Positions 1 through 11,000 of a stretch of 64,000 nucleotides of DNA are shown piece by piece (the stretch's first letter is position 1; the number at the start of each line of letters is the position of its first letter). Origin of the DNA: Cyclobacteriaceae bacterium. GTDB lineage: Bacteria > Bacteroidota > Bacteroidia > Cytophagales > Cyclobacteriaceae. The stretch lies in assembly GCA_028285685.1 (NCBI GenBank), contig JANQOR010000032.1:1-64000 (forward strand). The letters are read 5' to 3'. The notes beneath the pieces are model-generated. The model had not been told where the DNA came from and did no database searches. It was given only the letters and a program-made list of their open reading frames with translations. The position numbers were made by a program, and so were the translations under genes.

Positions 1-54
1 ACCTCCAATATAGAGTGACAGCAATTCACTGTCATTCAAACTTGTATTAATCAT
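1..54 (-). CDS. RNA polymerase ECF-type sigma factor, N-terminal fragment
   Basis: Only the first 18 codons lie in the window; the gene runs off the left edge. Reading the minus strand from the ATG at 54 gives MINTSLNDSELLSLYIGG, which matches the usual opening of Bacteroidota sigma-70 family (ECF) factors, where a short Asp/Glu-Leu helix precedes region 2. It is divergent from the beta-lactamase gene, and the 166 bases between them must hold both promoters. The identification rests on a short N-terminus, so it is probable rather than certain. Confidence 0.6.
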   Translation of the reverse strand, partial: MINTSLNDSELLSLYIGG

Positions 55-220
55 GTAATTCACCTGTTTGTTAACGTAGAGGTCTATATCATATTGTAGC
101 GTTTTGGGTTTTTAATATTTTAAGTTTCAAACAATTCAGAAATGAAGGATACCTATTTTTGCGTCCGCCTTTACTGAAAATCTTTGTGTTTAGTTTTCAT
201 TAGACAGGCTTACCCCTAAA

Positions 221-976
221 ATGGTTGGAAAAAGAAAAATAATCTTAGAGATAATATTCATTTTGTGCATCACGATTTCAGCATGTGAAACATCAAAAAA
301 TGCACCGGAGTATGAATCTGCGGAGCTTGTAATTGAACAACTAACTGATCACACATTCATCCACATTTCATACTTAAATACGAATGATTTTGGCAAAGTC
401 CGCTGCAATGGACTAGTAGTTAGGGAAGGAGAAAAAGCCTTGATCATTGATGCACCGACCAATAGTATTGCTTCGCTTGAATTAATAAATTGGATTGAAA
501 AGGAAATAGAATGTGAGATAGTAGGCGTTGTGGTCAGCCATTTTCATGAAGATGCGTTGGGCGACCTGGGAGAATTTCACAAAAGAGGCATTTCATCATA
601 TTCAAATACGCTAACAATTGAGCTCGCTCAGAGCGATTCGTCACGAGTACTTCCGACAACGGGTTTTAGTGAAAGGCTGGAAATTGCTATTCAAAATCAG
701 CAGGTAGCCAATGAATATTTCGGTCGGGGGCATACAAAAGATAATATTGTTAGCTACTTTCCAAATGAGAAGGTGTTATATGGTGGATGTCTAATTAAAT
801 CACTTCAAGCCGGTAAAGGATATCTTGGAGACGCGGATACAACAGAATGGTCAAAGACGGTTCAGAAAGTAAAGGCAAGGTACACCGATGTGGAATTTGT
901 TGTCCCTGGTCATGGTAAGCCCGGTGGTAGCGAACTACTTGATTACACAATCCAACTATTTGAAGTAGAACCCTAA
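221..976 (+). CDS. Subclass B1 metallo-beta-lactamase, lipoprotein
   Basis: A 251-residue metallo-beta-lactamase fold protein. A hydrophobic signal segment ends in ISAC, placing the lipid-modified cysteine at residue 22, so the enzyme is probably anchored in the periplasmic face of a membrane. The complete B1 zinc set is visible: HFHED (H107, H109, D111), H171 in GRGHTKDN, C190 in YGGC and H231 in PGHGKPG. The cysteine ligand at the fifth position separates B1 beta-lactamases from glyoxalase II-like relatives. The expected reaction is zinc-dependent hydrolysis of beta-lactams, including carbapenems. The stop codon lies four bases before uvrA, so the two are probably co-transcribed. Substrate range is not known from sequence. 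Confidence 0.85.
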   Translation: MVGKRKIILEIIFILCITISACETSKNAPEYESAELVIEQLTDHTFIHISYLNTNDFGKVRCNGLVVREGEKALIIDAPTNSIASLELINWIEKEIECEIVGVVVSHFHEDALGDLGEFHKRGISSYSNTLTIELAQSDSSRVLPTTGFSERLEIAIQNQQVANEYFGRGHTKDNIVSYFPNEKVLYGGCLIKSLQAGKGYLGDADTTEWSKTVQKVKARYTDVEFVVPGHGKPGGSELLDYTIQLFEVEP

Positions 977-980
977 GAGG

Positions 981-3773
981 ATGGCTGCAAAAATCGACGA
1001 TCTGGATCCAAAAAAATACATCATCATAAAAGGTGCTAGGGTAAACAACCTAAAAAACCTTGATGTGGCGATTCCACGAGACCAGCTAGTCGTTATTACT
1101 GGATTGTCCGGTTCGGGAAAATCATCCCTTGCATTCGACACATTATTTGCCGAAGGTCAAAGAAAATATGTGGAAAGTCTTAGCTCATATGCTCGACAAT
1201 TTCTGGGACGGATGGAAAAACCGGAGGTTGATTACATCAAAGGAGTGGCTCCTGCCATAGCAATTGAGCAAAAGGTTAGTGCAAGAAATCCACGATCAAC
1301 CATAGGAACTACCACAGAAATTTATGATTACCTAAAACTGCTATTTGCGCGAATTGGAAGGACGATCTCCCCAATTTCCGGGAAGGAAGTAAAAAAAGAT
1401 ACTGTGACCGATGTGGTCGATTATATCCTTTCCCATGAGGATGGAGAAAAACTGACGATCACCACCCCCTTAAGGCACAAAGAAAAAAGGACGCTTCAAA
1501 AAGAGTTGGAGATCTTGCTAAGCAAAGGCTATACAAGAATTGTCGTTAAGGGTGAGGTCATGTTCATCGAAGATGTTCTTAACTCTGATGAAATGCCGAA
1601 GGGAAACATTGAGATCTTAATTGATCGGGCCTCGGTGCAATCTGATGAGGCCACGCAGTTTCGTCTGTCGGATTCTGTCCAGACTGCTTTTTTTGAGGGT
1701 GAAGGAGATTGCCGTGTTTCCTTTGTTGAAGGAAAGAAAAAGAACTTCTCTGATCGGTTTGAACTGGACGACATGACATTTGAAGAGCCAAGTGTCAACT
1801 TCTTTAGCTTCAATAATCCATATGGAGCGTGTAAAAAGTGTGAAGGTTTCGGTCGAGTGTTAGGAATCGATCCAGACCTTGTGATTCCTGACCGTAACCT
1901 CTCGGTGTATGAGGGAGCAATAGCACCATGGAAGGGAGAGACCACAAAGAAGTGGGTCGAGCCTTTAATCCAGGAAGGAATCAAATTTGATTTTCCTATT
2001 CATCGCCCGATCGCTGAGCTTTCAAAAGAAGAGTATGAATTGCTATGGACCGGTAACAAGTACTTCGAAGGCATTAACGCCTTCTTCTCTTTTCTCGAAT
2101 CCAAATTGCACAAGATCCAATACAGAGTGATGCTATCCCGGTATAGAGGCAAGACGACCTGTCCTGACTGTCGTGGAACTAAATTGAGGAAGGATGCATC
2201 CTATGTCAAAATAGCCGGCTACTCGATCACAGACCTGGTACTTCAACCGGTCAACCGTTTGCTTCCGCTCTTTACATCTCTAAAAATCCCCAAAAATGAT
2301 ACACAGATTGGCAAGCGAATTCTAGATGAGATCGGAAACCGGCTCACCTACCTTGACAAAGTTGGCCTTGGTTATTTAACCCTTAACCGACTTACCAATA
2401 CACTCTCCGGTGGGGAATTTCAGCGAATCAAACTGGCAACTTCTCTTGGTAGTGCGCTTGTTGGTTCCATGTACATTTTAGACGAACCAAGTATTGGACT
2501 CCATCCGAGAGATACTGAGCGTTTAATAGATGTCCTGAAATCACTTCGTGACGTAGGAAATTCCGTGATTGTGGTTGAACACGAGGAAAAAGTAATGGAA
2601 GCCGCTGATCAAATCATAGACATCGGTCCTGAAGCTGGCGTTTACGGCGGGGAGTTGGTCTTTCAGGGGAGTGTAGATCAAATCAATGGTAAGGACGACT
2701 CTTACACCTCTAAATACTTAAAAGGTGAAGAAACGATTGCTGTGCCTGAAAAACGCAGACCATGGAGACAGTCGATCGTGATTGAAAGAGCAAGAGAACA
2801 CAATCTGAAAAGTATCGATGTGGAAATTCCACTAGGTGTTATGACTGTTGTTACTGGAGTAAGCGGTTCTGGAAAATCGACACTTGTTCGAAGGATTTTA
2901 AATCCAGCAATGAGTAAGTTGCTAGGCATTGTTGGCGAGGCTACTGGCAAATTCGACAACCTAGCAGGAAACTACAAAAAGGTGACTCAAATTGAATTTG
3001 TTGATCAAAATCCTATTGGAAAAAGCTCGAGATCAAACCCGGTTACTTACGTCAAAGCTTACGATGCAATAAGACAGCTATTCTCTGAGCAAACCATCTC
3101 GAAAAAGAACGGCTTCAAACCAGCTCACTTTTCCTTCAATGTGGACGGTGGCCGCTGTGAGGTTTGCGAGGGTGAAGGCACAGTCAAAATAGAAATGCAG
3201 TTCATGGCGGACCTTCACCTGACCTGCGAGAGCTGCGGCGGTCAACGATTCAAGAAGGAAATTCTCGAGGTAACCTACAATGACAAGAACATCTCAGAAG
3301 TCCTGGATCTTTCGGTACAAGAAGCATTAGAATTTTTTGAAGGTAAATCTGCAATTACCAACAAAATACAGCCGCTCTTTGACGTTGGACTAGGCTATAT
3401 AAAACTGGGACAAAGCTCTAACTCCCTAAGTGGCGGAGAAGCACAGCGTGTGAAGCTTGCCTCCTTTCTTGGAAAAGGCACCAAAGCAAACACTGCTGAC
3501 CACGTTCTCTTCATTTTCGATGAACCTACAACAGGTCTTCATTTTCATGACATCAAGAAACTTCTTGATGCGCTCAATGCGCTCATCGATGGAGGCAACT
3601 CCATAGTGATTATTGAGCACAATACTGAAATCATAAAAAATGCTGACTGGATCATCGACCTTGGTCCGGAAGGCGGTGATGAAGGAGGACACGTTTGCTT
3701 TGCTGGTTTGCCAGAGCAACTAGCAAAGGAGCCAAACAATCACACAGGAAAATTCTTAAGAGAAAAGCTATAA
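981..3773 (+). CDS. uvrA: Excinuclease ABC subunit A (UvrA)
   Basis: UvrA recognises bulky DNA lesions as a dimer and loads UvrB in nucleotide excision repair. The 930 residues have the family order: Walker [10 protein letters not shown] (41-49), a first zinc module with CxxC pairs at 284/287 and 394/397, the ABC signature LSGGEFQR, a second Walker [10 protein letters not shown] starting at 626, a second zinc module from C726/C729 to about 755, and a second signature LSGGEAQR. Length is normal for Bacteroidota UvrA. The ATG follows the metallo-beta-lactamase stop by four bases with a purine-rich AAGAGG upstream. No key residue is missing. Confidence 0.97.
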   Translation: MAAKIDDLDPKKYIIIKGARVNNLKNLDVAIPRDQLVVITGLSGSGKSSLAFDTLFAEGQRKYVESLSSYARQFLGRMEKPEVDYIKGVAPAIAIEQKVSARNPRSTIGTTTEIYDYLKLLFARIGRTISPISGKEVKKDTVTDVVDYILSHEDGEKLTITTPLRHKEKRTLQKELEILLSKGYTRIVVKGEVMFIEDVLNSDEMPKGNIEILIDRASVQSDEATQFRLSDSVQTAFFEGEGDCRVSFVEGKKKNFSDRFELDDMTFEEPSVNFFSFNNPYGACKKCEGFGRVLGIDPDLVIPDRNLSVYEGAIAPWKGETTKKWVEPLIQEGIKFDFPIHRPIAELSKEEYELLWTGNKYFEGINAFFSFLESKLHKIQYRVMLSRYRGKTTCPDCRGTKLRKDASYVKIAGYSITDLVLQPVNRLLPLFTSLKIPKNDTQIGKRILDEIGNRLTYLDKVGLGYLTLNRLTNTLSGGEFQRIKLATSLGSALVGSMYILDEPSIGLHPRDTERLIDVLKSLRDVGNSVIVVEHEEKVMEAADQIIDIGPEAGVYGGELVFQGSVDQINGKDDSYTSKYLKGEETIAVPEKRRPWRQSIVIERAREHNLKSIDVEIPLGVMTVVTGVSGSGKSTLVRRILNPAMSKLLGIVGEATGKFDNLAGNYKKVTQIEFVDQNPIGKSSRSNPVTYVKAYDAIRQLFSEQTISKKNGFKPAHFSFNVDGGRCEVCEGEGTVKIEMQFMADLHLTCESCGGQRFKKEILEVTYNDKNISEVLDLSVQEALEFFEGKSAITNKIQPLFDVGLGYIKLGQSSNSLSGGEAQRVKLASFLGKGTKANTADHVLFIFDEPTTGLHFHDIKKLLDALNALIDGGNSIVIIEHNTEIIKNADWIIDLGPEGGDEGGHVCFAGLPEQLAKEPNNHTGKFLREKL

Positions 3774-3862
3774 GTTCAGGAAGCTGTTTGTTGGCTTACT
3801 AAATGCTTACCTGGAAAAGTTGACGGTCCTGGTGGGTCAAGTGATTTTTAAGCAAAAAAACG

Positions 3863-4189
3863 ATGAGGCATCACAAGCTGATTTCACTAAGCTTCAACTT
3901 TTTACTGATTTTCCTCCTGTTATCCATCGAGTGCAGGGAAGACGATGAATTAGTAGAGCCGACAATGGTCGGCTCCTTTTCACCTGATCCCTCAACTCCT
4001 TGTGGCAAGGAATATCATGAATGTTATAAAGAAGCCAGGGAAAAATTGAATGAGATGTCTGAAAATTGTTCGACCCGCTATGGTTTTGGTGGATCAAACT
4101 ACTATAGGTGTATCACGGAAAGCAATGAAATATTTCAAAGCCAAATCAATGAATGTCGTTCTGACTACGAGGAATGCAACAAACAATGA
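3863..4189 (+). CDS. Small lipoprotein with mirror-symmetric cysteines
   Basis: A 108-residue protein I do not recognise. A signal peptide ends in LSIEC, giving lipidated C24. Six further cysteines lie at 47, 54, 69, 83, 98 and 105; their spacing is C-x6-C-x14-C-x13-C-x14-C-x6-C, which reads the same in both directions. The segments between are rich in Glu, Lys and Asn and look helical. The simplest model is an antiparallel helical hairpin stapled by three nested disulfides, similar in principle to CHCH-type proteins but with different spacing. It follows uvrA by 89 bases and is convergent with an ABC exporter. Function is unknown. Confidence 0.7.
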   Translation: MRHHKLISLSFNFLLIFLLLSIECREDDELVEPTMVGSFSPDPSTPCGKEYHECYKEAREKLNEMSENCSTRYGFGGSNYYRCITESNEIFQSQINECRSDYEECNKQ

Positions 4190-4221
4190 TTTTGGAACCT
4201 AGTCTGCTGGTGGCAAGCTTT

Positions 4222-4914
4222 CTATTCTTCCACAAAATACTCCCCAAGCTTCCGCATCGATGATTCCGTAACTTCAATGTCGGAAACAACTCTTCCTTTT
4301 TCAATCAAAATGACTCGATCACATGATTCGGCAATATTCTGGAGATTGTGACTTGAGACAATTACCGTTTTTCCATCCTCCTTTTGCTTCCGGATGAGCT
4401 TTCTTAGTCTAGCTTGCGATGTGGGATCAAGGTGTGCAAACGGTTCATCCATCAAAAGGTATTTTGGACTTCCTGCTAGCAGACTCAGTATACCAACGCG
4501 AATTTTGGTCCCTGTCGACAAGTCTCTAATGTACTTTTCGTTATCATCGATATCTTGATTTGAAAATTCGCGATAGCTTTCAAGAAGCTCATCCACTCCT
4601 ACTTCAGAGTTCTTGGTTTGCAGCACAAACTCAAGGTATTCCTTGGGCTTCAAGAATTCGATAAGAAATGTCTCGTCAATAAAAGCATTTAGACACCCTT
4701 GCCAATCTTGTGATTCACTGATCTTTTTCCCCTCCACTTCAACATATCCATCATCGGGTTTAAGTAGGTCAAGAATAGACTTAAACAAGGTCGTCTTACC
4801 GGCACCATTGTTTCCGACAATGCCTATACTCTCACCTGCTCCTATTTCAATCGAAACAATGTCCAGTGCCTGTTTACCTTCGAACGATTTTTTTAGTCCT
4901 TTTACTTTTATCAT
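4222..4914 (-). CDS. ABC transporter ATP-binding protein
   Basis: A 230-residue ABC ATPase. Walker A is GNNGAGKTT (34-42). The signature is LSTGTKIR, a variant of LSGGQ, and Walker B is YLLMDEP followed by a conventional SSH switch histidine. It should power export or lipid/protein translocation through the membrane protein encoded immediately upstream, whose TAA stop overlaps this ATG by one base (TAATG), indicating translational coupling. The closest architectural class is the ABC-2/CcmA-like exporters. The transported substrate cannot be read from the sequence. Confidence 0.9.
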   Translation of the reverse strand: MIKVKGLKKSFEGKQALDIVSIEIGAGESIGIVGNNGAGKTTLFKSILDLLKPDDGYVEVEGKKISESQDWQGCLNAFIDETFLIEFLKPKEYLEFVLQTKNSEVGVDELLESYREFSNQDIDDNEKYIRDLSTGTKIRVGILSLLAGSPKYLLMDEPFAHLDPTSQARLRKLIRKQKEDGKTVIVSSHNLQNIAESCDRVILIEKGRVVSDIEVTESSMRKLGEYFVEE

Positions 4915-6314
4915 TATTTAAACCCTTGTGACAATTCATATTTTTTCTTAACCAACAGTTTGGCAATCGTCTTAATCAAGATTCGGTGTGTTACGATTCC
5001 TATCAAACCTGCTATCCCTAGCATATATAGGGCTTGTTGCTCAAAGAGCACACGTCCGACACCATAAACCAAAAACGGTGCAATCATCACTACCATACTT
5101 GTTAGAATAATTGGACTGGTTACCATTCCTTCATAGTTGGTCATGGAATTTTCTGACAACCTAATTTTAGTAGAATTGAAGACGGACCGATAAAGAACTA
5201 AAGGAATTGTTACCCCAATATTGTATATCAACATACAGCTCAAATTCACCAGGTTAGTTTCCCGAATAATCCCTGGGATCAGGAACAGAACAAACCCAAG
5301 CACACAGGTATAGGAGTAAAAGGCATATCTATTAGTGAAAAAAACTTTAGGTGAGATATTCGTTACCAGAAAATCAAAAAAAGTTCCTTCCCATCCCAGT
5401 GAGTAGATTCCATGTTGTAATACAAAGAAGCATGTTCCGAGAAAGAACATGACGTTGACAAGGGCCTCGGGTGATTTATCGCTGAGTAAGAGTGGAAAAA
5501 TTAGCATGGAAACAAGTCCAAAGATGAGATTGGTTCTTGTTCTTTTATTGCGGACGACAAGTGACCATTCAAGCTGATAATAGGGGTTCTTAAATTGGAT
5601 TTTAGGTAGCCCCCTTCTCCATGATGATCTTCTCGGTCGATCATAAAGTAAACGCATTTTTAGCTTCCGATTGATCTGAGTGTACGCCAGGTACAGCGAG
5701 AGCCCCAATAGAGCAAAAGCAAACCATGAAACCAGGACCGTAGGCGTAAAGCTTATCAAGTAGCCCTGTAAAATCAGTCCGACATTGGTAGCAAGAACAA
5801 TTAAAAAAATAAGTCGTGAGCCCTTTTTTGAATACTGAAAAAAGAGACCTAAGTAATGACTTGATAGAAAGAGGCAAGTTGTTATTAACGCCATCTTCAT
5901 TCCACCCAGCTGAAATGCTTTCACGACAATGACAACTACCGGCATGGAAAGCAGGAATGGAACAATACCAAAAAGAGAAGTAATCAAGTACTGCCAGGAA
6001 ATACTACTGGTTTCACTCGCAAGTGTCATGTAATACTTGATTCTAGGAGAGGGCCTCCTGAAGACTAGGTGAAAAACAAGATCTGAGAAGAAATAAATAA
6101 CCACAAACAATTCGAATCCGCCATTGATCAGGGAAAAGTATTGTTCCAGATCAAAGGCTATGCCGTCGATTGAGCCGTAGAAAGTTGGCGCCACCTTCAG
6201 GGCCACAAACAAAATCGCGGTAAAAGCTATGGCTTGACCATTCAACGATTTGCTCCTGGCAATGGACAAGTAATGATGTCTCAGATAGAATGTTTTAGAC
6301 AGTTTCATCCGCAA
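4914..6314 (-). CDS. Multi-spanning membrane protein, ABC exporter permease (DUF5687-like)
   Basis: A 466-residue protein with about ten to twelve hydrophobic segments and short charged loops, without a signal peptide. It resembles the DUF5687 family of Bacteroidota, which is typically encoded with one ABC ATPase. It is the first gene of a two-gene operon with the ATPase at 4222-4914, sharing one base at the junction. It is divergent from tpiA across 56 bases. The role as permease is inferred from membrane topology and gene partnership. The substrate is unknown. Confidence 0.75.
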   Translation of the reverse strand: MRMKLSKTFYLRHHYLSIARSKSLNGQAIAFTAILFVALKVAPTFYGSIDGIAFDLEQYFSLINGGFELFVVIYFFSDLVFHLVFRRPSPRIKYYMTLASETSSISWQYLITSLFGIVPFLLSMPVVVIVVKAFQLGGMKMALITTCLFLSSHYLGLFFQYSKKGSRLIFLIVLATNVGLILQGYLISFTPTVLVSWFAFALLGLSLYLAYTQINRKLKMRLLYDRPRRSSWRRGLPKIQFKNPYYQLEWSLVVRNKRTRTNLIFGLVSMLIFPLLLSDKSPEALVNVMFFLGTCFFVLQHGIYSLGWEGTFFDFLVTNISPKVFFTNRYAFYSYTCVLGFVLFLIPGIIRETNLVNLSCMLIYNIGVTIPLVLYRSVFNSTKIRLSENSMTNYEGMVTSPIILTSMVVMIAPFLVYGVGRVLFEQQALYMLGIAGLIGIVTHRILIKTIAKLLVKKKYELSQGFK

Positions 6315-6370
6315 CCTTCGAAGAGTTTCAAGTCCTTAGTATCATTGCGGTCCGATTAATTACAAAGAAA

Positions 6371-7135
6371 ATGAGAAAAAACATTGTCGCTGGAAACTGG
6401 AAAATGAACTGCTCTCTGGAAGAAGGGCAAAAGCTAGCAACAGAAGTTTCACAACTAGTGCTTGACTTAGGGCAAAAAGACGCGGAAGTGATTCTTATCC
6501 CTCCTTTCATCCACCTTTCGAAATTGAGTGAGCAGATGCAGTCGGACGGTAACTTCTACCTTGGAGCCCAAAACTGTCATCAAAATGAGCATGGGGCTTA
6601 CACAGGTGAAGTGTCTGCCTCTATGATCAAATCCTGCGGGGGGACACATATTATAATCGGTCACAGTGAGCGTCGTGAATATTTTCAAGAGTCTGACGCA
6701 CTCCTTGCCGAAAAGATCAATTCGGTTTTAAGTAATGACATGACTCCAATTTTTTGTTGTGGTGAACGGCTTGAGTCTAGGGAGGTCAACACACAGGAAG
6801 CAGTTGTTGGCGAACAAATAAGAAACGCACTATTTCATCTATCTGCTGATCAGATTTCCAAAATCGTGATTGCCTATGAACCTGTCTGGGCAATTGGAAC
6901 AGGTAAAACAGCTACAGCGCAACAAGCGCAGGAAATGCATGCGTTTATACGTAGCAGCATCACAGAGAAATACACAAATGAAATTGCAAATGGAATTTCC
7001 ATTTTGTACGGGGGTAGCGTTAAACCTGACAATGCCAAAGAGATATTTTCGCAGGACGATGTAGATGGTGGTCTTATCGGGGGGGCTAGCTTAAAAGCAC
7101 GTGACTTTATGGATATAGTCAAGGCTTTCAACTAA
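6371..7135 (+). CDS. tpiA: Triosephosphate isomerase
   Basis: TpiA interconverts dihydroxyacetone phosphate and glyceraldehyde 3-phosphate in glycolysis and gluconeogenesis. The 254-residue protein starts with the expected GNWKMN (Lys near residue 11), has the catalytic histidine in IIGHSERR, the catalytic glutamate in AYEPVWAIGTG (the mobile loop 6 follows), and the phosphate-binding LYGGSV and GGLIGGASL segments near the end. Length is typical. prmA starts only six bases downstream, so the two are likely one transcript. Confidence 0.98.
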   Translation: MRKNIVAGNWKMNCSLEEGQKLATEVSQLVLDLGQKDAEVILIPPFIHLSKLSEQMQSDGNFYLGAQNCHQNEHGAYTGEVSASMIKSCGGTHIIIGHSERREYFQESDALLAEKINSVLSNDMTPIFCCGERLESREVNTQEAVVGEQIRNALFHLSADQISKIVIAYEPVWAIGTGKTATAQQAQEMHAFIRSSITEKYTNEIANGISILYGGSVKPDNAKEIFSQDDVDGGLIGGASLKARDFMDIVKAFN

Positions 7136-7141
7136 TCTCTT

Positions 7142-7966
7142 ATGGATTTTGTCACTATTTCTGTCAAATGCCGACCTGATCTGAGTGACGCACTCATTGC
7201 TGAGTTTTTCGAGATTGGATTCGATTCGTTCCAGGAGTTTGATGATGGTTTTGAAGCAAGTAGTGAAGCAAAAGCATTCTCAGAAATCTCCGTTCAGAAA
7301 GTGATTCAGAGATACGAAGGAGTCTCCTTTACTATCAAGGAAGTAGAAAAAGTGAACTGGAATGAGGAGTGGGAAAAAAACTATGATCCGATTTTGGTTG
7401 ATGGGAAATGCATGGTTAGGGCCACATTCCACGAAGCAGATCCATCAGCGGAGTATGACATTCTTGTTAATCCCAAAATGTCCTTTGGAACTGGACACCA
7501 TGCTACCACCTATCTAATGCTATCACACCAAATGAAACTAGATCATATAGGGAAAAAGGTGCTGGACGTAGGCTGTGGTACGGGAATTTTATCCATCATG
7601 GCCGCACTGCGTGGAGCTTCGAAGGTCATTGCCACAGACATCGATGATTGGAGCATAGAAAATAGTAAGGAGAATTTTTCGTTAAATCAACTACACAACA
7701 TCCAACTGGTAAAAGGACAGATTGATGTTGTGGATGATAAGAATTTTGATATCATCATTGCCAACATAAACAAAAACGTACTGATAGATCAGATCGAAAG
7801 GTATGCGTCCATGATGGTGGAAGGTGGACACCTTCTACTAAGTGGTTTTTATCAATCTGATATTCCTGATCTGGTAAGAGCGGCCGAAAAACATCAACTT
7901 GTGCCTCTTGATGAGAACGAAAAAGAGAAGTGGTCAATGTTAGCTCTGGTTAAACCGAAAGCTTAA
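7142..7966 (+). CDS. prmA: Ribosomal protein L11 methyltransferase
   Basis: PrmA uses S-adenosylmethionine to trimethylate ribosomal protein L11. The 274-residue sequence has the short N-terminal substrate-recognition domain, the linker motif NPKMSFGTGHHATT and the SAM motif I VLDVGCGTGILS near residue 140, followed by ATDIDDW (motif II) and IIANINKNVL (motif IV). Its six-base gap from tpiA suggests co-transcription, a pairing that has no obvious biochemical meaning. Start choice is straightforward because no upstream ATG lies in frame after the tpiA stop. Confidence 0.95.
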   Translation: MDFVTISVKCRPDLSDALIAEFFEIGFDSFQEFDDGFEASSEAKAFSEISVQKVIQRYEGVSFTIKEVEKVNWNEEWEKNYDPILVDGKCMVRATFHEADPSAEYDILVNPKMSFGTGHHATTYLMLSHQMKLDHIGKKVLDVGCGTGILSIMAALRGASKVIATDIDDWSIENSKENFSLNQLHNIQLVKGQIDVVDDKNFDIIIANINKNVLIDQIERYASMMVEGGHLLLSGFYQSDIPDLVRAAEKHQLVPLDENEKEKWSMLALVKPKA

Positions 7967-8020
7967 AACTATCGTCTGTTGACTTAGACTATCACACGAT
8001 TAAATATCTTTAACACTATA

Positions 8021-11000
8021 ATGCGATCGTCTTTACTCATATTACTGTTGGTTTTCACTTCTTTTTTGGAGGTCAATGCACAACGATTGTCCGAAGACAA
8101 GAGTGAATTTAGATCGCAGGTAATCTCCAGATTGAAGTCCGCAGGAACGGAAGCAGCGTACAAGATCGGTTTTGATTTTCAAAATGCCTGGGATGGCAAA
8201 TTCACATCTGCCCAGCAAGATAAAATCCACACAATAGCATTACGCATGCAACGAAAAGGGTACCCATTCTACCCCTTTTTTTACCATTACTTCAGCTATC
8301 TAGCTTATTCGGTAGCACAAGAGAACCTTCAGAGGGATGAACTTAGTAATCTTTTAGCAATCAATGAGCAAGTGCTGGAAACACTATCCAGAGCAGAGTA
8401 TGCTGATTTTGTATTTGGTCTAAATATCTATTTTGCAAGAAGATATCTCAGCCTCGAGAAAACACTATTTGTCCAGGCTCCAGGTGGTACTTATTCTTTC
8501 GAATTACTTGATGAATTAGTTGAAATTCAAGACGATCCATACGCCAATCAGGAATTTGTCGAGGAAGACACTTCAGAGTTTATTACCGACGAGGAATTGG
8601 CCGCCTTGAATGCGCAGCCTGCCGATTCACTTGCCGATCCGTGGGCAGACACAAACGGTGACCCCTGGGCAGATTCAAACAATGATCCGTGGGCAGATGC
8701 GAATAACGATCCGTGGGCAGACGCAAATAACGATCCGTGGGCAGACGCAAATAATGATCCATGGGCGGACGCAAACAATGACCCGTGGGCAGACGCAAGT
8801 GACGATCCATGGGGAGATTCGAATAGCGATCCTTGGGGAAGTTCAAGTGATGATGATTGGGGAAGTGATGATAATTGGGGAAGCTCAAATACCTCCGAAC
8901 CTCCACCTCCCGAAAGACCCACCTATGCCATTGCGATCATCGATCATCTGGCTAGTGTAAGAAGCACTTATCTCCCCCCTGAAATAAAAGGGCCTGTTAT
9001 CAAAATAGCTGACGCTGACATGCTCATTGTGACACCTAGCGATTCAATGATCGTCAATAGCGTCACCGGAACCTTTCTATTGCAAAACAGAAATTTCGTG
9101 GGCTCCACAGGTACGGTCAAATGGCCGGGTAAAAACAGAAAATTCAGAGGTGCAGAAGTTCAACTTGAAGATTTCTTTTTACGAGAAGACCGTTCGGACT
9201 TTTGGACACCAAACGCCAAGATCAAATATGATGAGATGTTTGATGGAGAAATCGAGGGAGTCTTTACATTTAGAAGTCCTAACCGTCCCAAAAGAGCTCC
9301 GAGCAAGTATCCGATTTTTACTTCCAATGAAAATGACGTAAACGTCAAATTCGCAGACGATAAACTTTCCTATACAGGTGGTATTGAAATTCAAGGGAAT
9401 GAGCTATTTGGCCGCTCAGTTTCCAAAAAGAATGGAACCTTAACCATACTCGACGGTCGTGGCAATCAGGTGTCATTAAAGTCAAAATCATTCATGCTGG
9501 GTGACTCACTAGTTTCGATGGAAAAAGGTTCATTAACCATCACCCATGGAAGTGATTCTATTTTTCATAAAGATGTAAAAGCAAAGTACGATCTACCCAC
9601 AAAAACTCTTACAGTCCTACGAAACTCAAGTATTACACCCTTTACATCCACCTACTTCGATGTGACCATGAACCTGGATCTTATCAAGTGGGACATGGAA
9701 CAAGATTCAATCAGCATGAATGTGATGAATGCCAAAGATCTTCTTCCGGCCACATTTGAGTCCAAAGACTTCTTTGATGAAGTCAGGTTCAGAAAGCTGG
9801 CACGGTTTCTCCATTTTCATCCAGTAAGTAGTGCGGTCTTCTACGCTAAAAAGTACAATCTAACAGAGTTTTATATAGGTGAACTAGCAATAGAATACAA
9901 GATTCAAGAAAGTTATGCCAAGGGAGCTGCAAAAATTCTACATCAATATGGATTTGCCGACTACGACTCCGAATCTGGTTTGCTTCAATTGAAAGATAAG
10001 GCCTTTCATTACTATGATGCCTCTGCCAAAAGGGTAGACTATGACAACTTGATGTTACCATCCAAGATATCTGACGAAGTAAACGCTTACATTGAACTTG
10101 ACAGTGGAAAATTGAATATCAATGGTGTCAACAGGTTTTACCTTACTACTGACTTTAAAGTATATGCTGCTCCTTATGATAGCACCGTGACGTTGCTGAG
10201 GGGGCGGAACCTGGAGTTCGATGGAGTTCTTCATGCGGGCGACTTTGACTACCAGGGAATTGGTCACCAATTTGATTATGAAGAGTTCCTTTTTAACATG
10301 CCTCAAATCGATTCAATGAGGATCACGATCCCTTTAAGAGACACCACAAACCTGGAGGCAGGTTTTGAGAAAACCACACTTGCAAATCAACTAACAAGTA
10401 CATCCGGAACTCTTTATATTGACAAAAAAGAAAACAAGTCAGGGAAGAATAAGAATAGCAGCTATCCGTTTTTCGTCTCAGACAGCGAGGCAACCGTGTA
10501 CTTTGATGGTCCTGAAATTCTGGATGGTGCTTACGACAAATCTGTTCGATTTTTTATCCCGCCTTTCGAAATTGACAGCATAGAGAGGGAAGATGGAGAA
10601 AGCATCAGCTTTGAAGGTACATTTAATTCAGGCGGTATTTTTCCAACCTTTGCTGAGACATTACACCCCCAAGAAGACAAATCACTTGGCTTTGTTCACA
10701 AAATCCCGGATCAAGGGTACAACCTGTACGGCACAGAAGCCAAAACCTACGAAGAAATACGTCTTTCAAACCAGGGGATGAGAGGTTTTGGTCAAATAGA
10801 CTTTTTGACGACCACCATCTACTCTGATGACTTTATCTACTATCCCGATTCTGTTACAACGGATGGGACAAGTGGTGTTATTAGCCCAGGAACTATCGGC
10901 AGTGCAAGCTACCCAGAAGCAATACTTGGCACCTACGATATGTACTGGCTTCCGAGAAAGGACAGTATGTACCTAAGAACTGTAGACGAGCCGTTTAAAT

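Noticed and set aside
8636-8851. CRISPR-like direct repeats
   Set aside because: Units are contiguous 24-base repeats with no spacers and lie inside a coding region.
8610-8960. Overlapping frames on both strands through the DPWADANN repeat
   Set aside because: They are shadows produced by the repetitive sequence; one long frame with a signal peptide explains the region.
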